This document shows positions 6,159-8,183 of a DNA stretch of 8,183 bases, in pieces (the stretch's first letter is position 1; every line of letters begins with the position of its first letter). Location: NCBI GenBank assembly GCA_043802345.1, contig JAZDLC010000037.1:1-8183 (forward strand), written 5' to 3'. Origin of the DNA: JAZDLC01 sp043802345. Lineage in GTDB: Bacteria > Planctomycetota > B15-G4 > JADJEK01. A program made the translations under genes and the position numbers. The notes beneath the pieces were generated by a model, which was not told where the DNA came from, searched no databases, and worked only from the letters and a program-made list of their open reading frames with translations.

Positions 6159-6644
6159 TCAGGCGGGAATCACCATTCCCTTGATCACCCCGTCGTAGAC
6201 CACCTTCCCATCCACGTACCCTTGAGTGTCGAAGACCCCCGAGGTCTGCCGGAGCTTCCGCGGACGCGCGACCAGGACCAGGCGCTGGCCAGGCAGGACC
6301 GTCCCTCGAAAGCGCACGTCCTCCAGGCCCGCGAAGCCGAAGAAACGGTTCTCACCGTTCTTCATCACCTTGTCGAAATAGTAGCCGCAGAGCTGCCCGG
6401 CCGACTCGACCATCAGCACGCCCGGCATCAGGGGGCGACCGGGGATATGGCCCCTGACCCAGAACTCGTCGTCCCGGGCGTCGTGGTAGCCGACGATGAT
6501 CCCCTCTTCGGGGTCGAACTTGCAGATGCAGTCGAGGAGCGCCATCTCGTGACGATGAGCCAGAACCTGATAGATTTCCTCCCGGCCTACAGCGGTGTGC
6601 GTGATATCGACGGCGGAGATGTCGGCCAGTTCGGTTACGGGCAT
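6159..6644 (-). CDS. fabZ: FabZ-like 3-hydroxyacyl-ACP dehydratase
   Basis: Hot-dog-fold enzyme removing water from (3R)-hydroxyacyl-ACP to give trans-2-enoyl-ACP in fatty-acid synthesis, in the cytoplasm. In many bacteria it also balances hydroxyacyl-ACP use between phospholipid and lipid A. LAHRHEMALLD (28-38) matches the FabZ 'LPHRYPFLLVD' segment. GHIPGRPLMPGVLMVES (65-81) is the active-site helix, with catalytic H66 and E80 at the family's 14-residue spacing; GQLCGYY follows. FRGTVLPGQRL (112-122) matches the conserved 'FRxPVxPGDxL' strand. The length of 161 is slightly above the usual 140-155, from an N-terminal extension. The ATG at 6644 has GGAG 7 nt upstream. No other fatty-acid or lpx gene adjoins it here, so it stands outside the common lpxD-fabZ-lpxA arrangement, at least within view. 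A specialised hot-dog dehydratase of the same family is the alternative. Confidence 0.85.
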   Translation of the reverse strand: MPVTELADISAVDITHTAVGREEIYQVLAHRHEMALLDCICKFDPEEGIIVGYHDARDDEFWVRGHIPGRPLMPGVLMVESAGQLCGYYFDKVMKNGENRFFGFAGLEDVRFRGTVLPGQRLVLVARPRKLRQTSGVFDTQGYVDGKVVYDGVIKGMVIPA

Positions 6645-6683
6645 GTGGGCGCTCCGGGAGATGGGCGAGTGGGGGAGAAAACA

Positions 6684-6706
6684 GACCGGGATTCCTCGCT
6701 CCGGTC
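6684..6706. repeat. Inverted repeat GACCGG-N11-CCGGTC in the fabZ/phosphodiesterase divergent gap
   Basis: Perfect 6-bp arms with an 11-nt spacer, 40 bp upstream of the fabZ-like ATG and within the 234-bp divergent region (6645-6878). It may be an operator half-site pair or a leader hairpin; in GC-rich DNA a repeat of this size can arise by chance. Confidence 0.3.
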
Positions 6707-6878
6707 AAGGGAGAATCCTGGCACACGGTTTGGCCTTTGCATTGCGTTGGCCGCTTTCGGGCTGCTACCCTCTTCCTGATTCACCGGACTCATCCAATCC
6801 TTCGAAATGGCTGATCTTTCGGACTGATGCGTATTCAGGCGCAGGTCACCCTCCCCCCCAGCAACCCCGGTTTCTCCC

Positions 6879-8183
6879 ATGAAAAACGCCAGCCGCATCC
6901 GCCCGATTCTGTCCCAAACGGCCGCTCTCGCCCTGTCGATTGCGGCGCTTTCCTGTGGCTTGAGCTCCGAAGCCCGGTGCGGCTCGGCGGCGGACGAGAA
7001 GCCCAGGGTGGTGCTGCTCGGCTTCGACGGCGTCGATTACGTGCTGGCCCAGCAGTGGATGGAAGATGGGGAACTGCCCCATCTGAAGCAACTGGCCGAG
7101 CAGGGGACCTTCTTGCCGCTCGCGACCGCCAACCCCGCCCAGTCGCCAGTCTCCTGGGCGCTGGTGGAGACGGCCTCCAACCCGGGAAAGACCAATATCG
7201 GGGACTTCGTGCGGCGCGACTTCACCCCCTCCGGCGACCCGATGCCGCGCCTGGCCGGGGTCCAGGTCCGGCAGGAAGGGGTCCCCGCCGATGAGCTGGG
7301 CGACTACTATGTGCAGCTCTCATCTCTGGAGAGGCTGCGCCTCTCTTTGGGAATCGGTCTCAATCGGCTGCTGGCCCTGGGACTGCTGTTCGGCGCGTTG
7401 CTGCTGATCGTGACCATGCTGTTCAGGGTCGTGCTGCGCCTCAACAACTTCGTGAGCCTCGGCGTCGGCCTGCTGGTGGCCGCCGGCGGCACGTATGGCG
7501 GGCATGTGTATGTGAGTGGATTGCCCACGAAGTACCCCGTCTCGGAGAACGAGATGCTGGGCGAGAGATTCTGGGACGCGCTGGGCAAGGCCGGAATCCG
7601 GGTCAAGGGGATCGATATTCCAGCGGCCTTCCCGTGCTCTGCCCATTCGAACGTCAGCATCCTGGGCGGCCTGAACACGCCTGACATCGCCGGCGGAATC
7701 GGCTCCTGGTACATCTACACCAACGACGAGTGGAGCATGAATGAGGAACGCACAAGATCCGGCGGAACGGTGTTCAAGCTCTGGGAGGATGACGACGGCG
7801 TCATTCGGGCGAAGCTCAAGGGGCCGGAAGACTTCGTGAAGAAGTACGGCTTCCAGGACAGAAAGGACGCGCTGACCGCGCGGCTCGAGAGCGAGGGTCT
7901 CGACCAGAAGAAGCGAGGCGAACTCCAGAAGGAACTGGACAAGGCCAAGAGCGAGGAGCGGACCTGGAGCCAGTACGAGCGGTACAAGACGACCGAGATG
8001 GAGGTGCGGCCTGACTTCAACCGTCGCGTGGCGAACCTCACCATCGACGGGCAGAGCCAGGACGTGAAGCAGGGAGAGTATTCCGATTTCTTCCGGCTGT
8101 CGTTCGAGCTCACGCCGAACAACCGCATGCGTGCGCTGGCCCGGGTTCTCGTAAAGGAGTGTTTCATCGGCGACGAGGAGGAG
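6879..8183 (+). CDS. Type I phosphodiesterase / alkaline-phosphatase-superfamily protein with internal membrane helices (3' truncated)
   Basis: The frame opened by the ATG at 6879 has no stop before the window end (435 codons), so the C-terminus is missing. Residues 1-33 look like an export signal (basic start, hydrophobic 11-29); C26 lies in a weak lipobox-like AALSC. The phosphodiesterase N-terminus follows: KPRVVLLGFDGVDY (41-54) with metal-binding D50, GELPHLKQLAEQGTF (64-78), then PAQSPVSWALVE (86-97) with S89 as likely nucleophile, and NPGKTNIGDF (101-110). This is the pattern of PF01663-like proteins, which hydrolyse phosphodiester or phosphate bonds outside the cytoplasm. Two hydrophobic helices (about 157-183 and 189-213) interrupt the domain. 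A charged, probably helical, segment (about 325-372) follows, then GEYSDFFRLSFEL (399-411), a recurring block of this family. The remaining metal-binding Asp/His residues are beyond the end. No clear Shine-Dalgarno precedes the ATG. Substrate unknown. Confidence 0.8.
   Translation, partial: MKNASRIRPILSQTAALALSIAALSCGLSSEARCGSAADEKPRVVLLGFDGVDYVLAQQWMEDGELPHLKQLAEQGTFLPLATANPAQSPVSWALVETASNPGKTNIGDFVRRDFTPSGDPMPRLAGVQVRQEGVPADELGDYYVQLSSLERLRLSLGIGLNRLLALGLLFGALLLIVTMLFRVVLRLNNFVSLGVGLLVAAGGTYGGHVYVSGLPTKYPVSENEMLGERFWDALGKAGIRVKGIDIPAAFPCSAHSNVSILGGLNTPDIAGGIGSWYIYTNDEWSMNEERTRSGGTVFKLWEDDDGVIRAKLKGPEDFVKKYGFQDRKDALTARLESEGLDQKKRGELQKELDKAKSEERTWSQYERYKTTEMEVRPDFNRRVANLTIDGQSQDVKQGEYSDFFRLSFELTPNNRMRALARVLVKECFIGDEEE

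Noticed and set aside
5912..6184. 90-residue plus-strand frame in the lgt/fabZ gap
   Set aside because: No ribosome site, no recognisable domain, mixed third-base composition unlike the real genes, and it runs into the fabZ-like 3' end.
6743..6771. Possible promoter for the phosphodiesterase-like gene (TTGCGT, 17 bp, TACCCT)
   Set aside because: Each box matches only about half of the sigma-70 consensus; not enough to annotate.
6827..7294. 155-residue plus-strand frame overlapping the start of the phosphodiesterase-like gene
   Set aside because: A shifted-frame shadow; the frame from 6879 carries the signal peptide and the conserved D50/S89 blocks and stays open to the end of the window.
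7307..8167. Minus-strand frames (7307-7714, 7320-7646, 7715-8167) opposite the phosphodiesterase-like gene
   Set aside because: Ser/Arg-rich antisense shadows with no domains; the plus strand has a continuous family-like protein.

Overview
The window is a GC-rich (about two-thirds GC by eye), densely coded bacterial segment with short gaps and mixed gene orientation. A lipoprotein signal peptide, a prolipoprotein diacylglyceryl transferase (Lgt) and a FabZ-type dehydratase fit a bacterium with a lipoprotein-bearing envelope, probably diderm. The family content (an expanded RNase HII-like protein with a DEAGYGP motif, an LVIVD-repeat lipoprotein, and an alkaline-phosphatase-superfamily protein with membrane segments) suggests a less-studied high-GC phylum such as Planctomycetota, Acidobacteriota or a related candidate lineage. 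No marker gene here settles the phylum.

Layout, left to right. Bases 2-1369 (+) hold the C-terminal part of a GT-C / family-39-like membrane glycosyltransferase cut by the window edge. Four bases after its stop, and facing it, is the end of a minus-strand cluster read right to left: an RNase HII-like protein (4596-3628), an LVIVD beta-propeller lipoprotein (3556-2534) and a second, degenerate GT-C-like membrane protein (2537-1374). The last two are coupled by an ATGA stop/start overlap. Divergent from the RNase gene, across 71 bp, is a small plus-strand gene (4668-5069, TTG start behind a strong AAAGGAG) for a receiver-like domain that lacks the phosphoacceptor Asp and the conserved Lys. Its 3' end overlaps the 3' end of lgt (5823-5026, minus) by 44 bp. 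A 335-bp gap with no convincing gene but a G-quadruplex-type motif follows. Next comes a FabZ-like dehydratase (6644-6159, minus). After a 234-bp divergent gap, a long plus-strand frame from 6879 runs off the window end and encodes the N-terminal part of a type I phosphodiesterase/alkaline-phosphatase-superfamily protein with two internal membrane helices.

Functionally the window is mostly cell-envelope biology: lipoprotein lipidation, a lipoprotein, two GT-C-like membrane proteins, fatty-acid or lipid A precursor dehydration and an exported phosphoesterase-like protein. An RNA/DNA-hybrid nuclease and a small signalling-like protein sit among them. No mobile element, CRISPR array, tRNA or rRNA was seen. 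The most unusual items are the RNase HII-like protein (large insert, altered junction-recognition motif, Glu for the fourth catalytic Asp) and the degenerate receiver-like gene.
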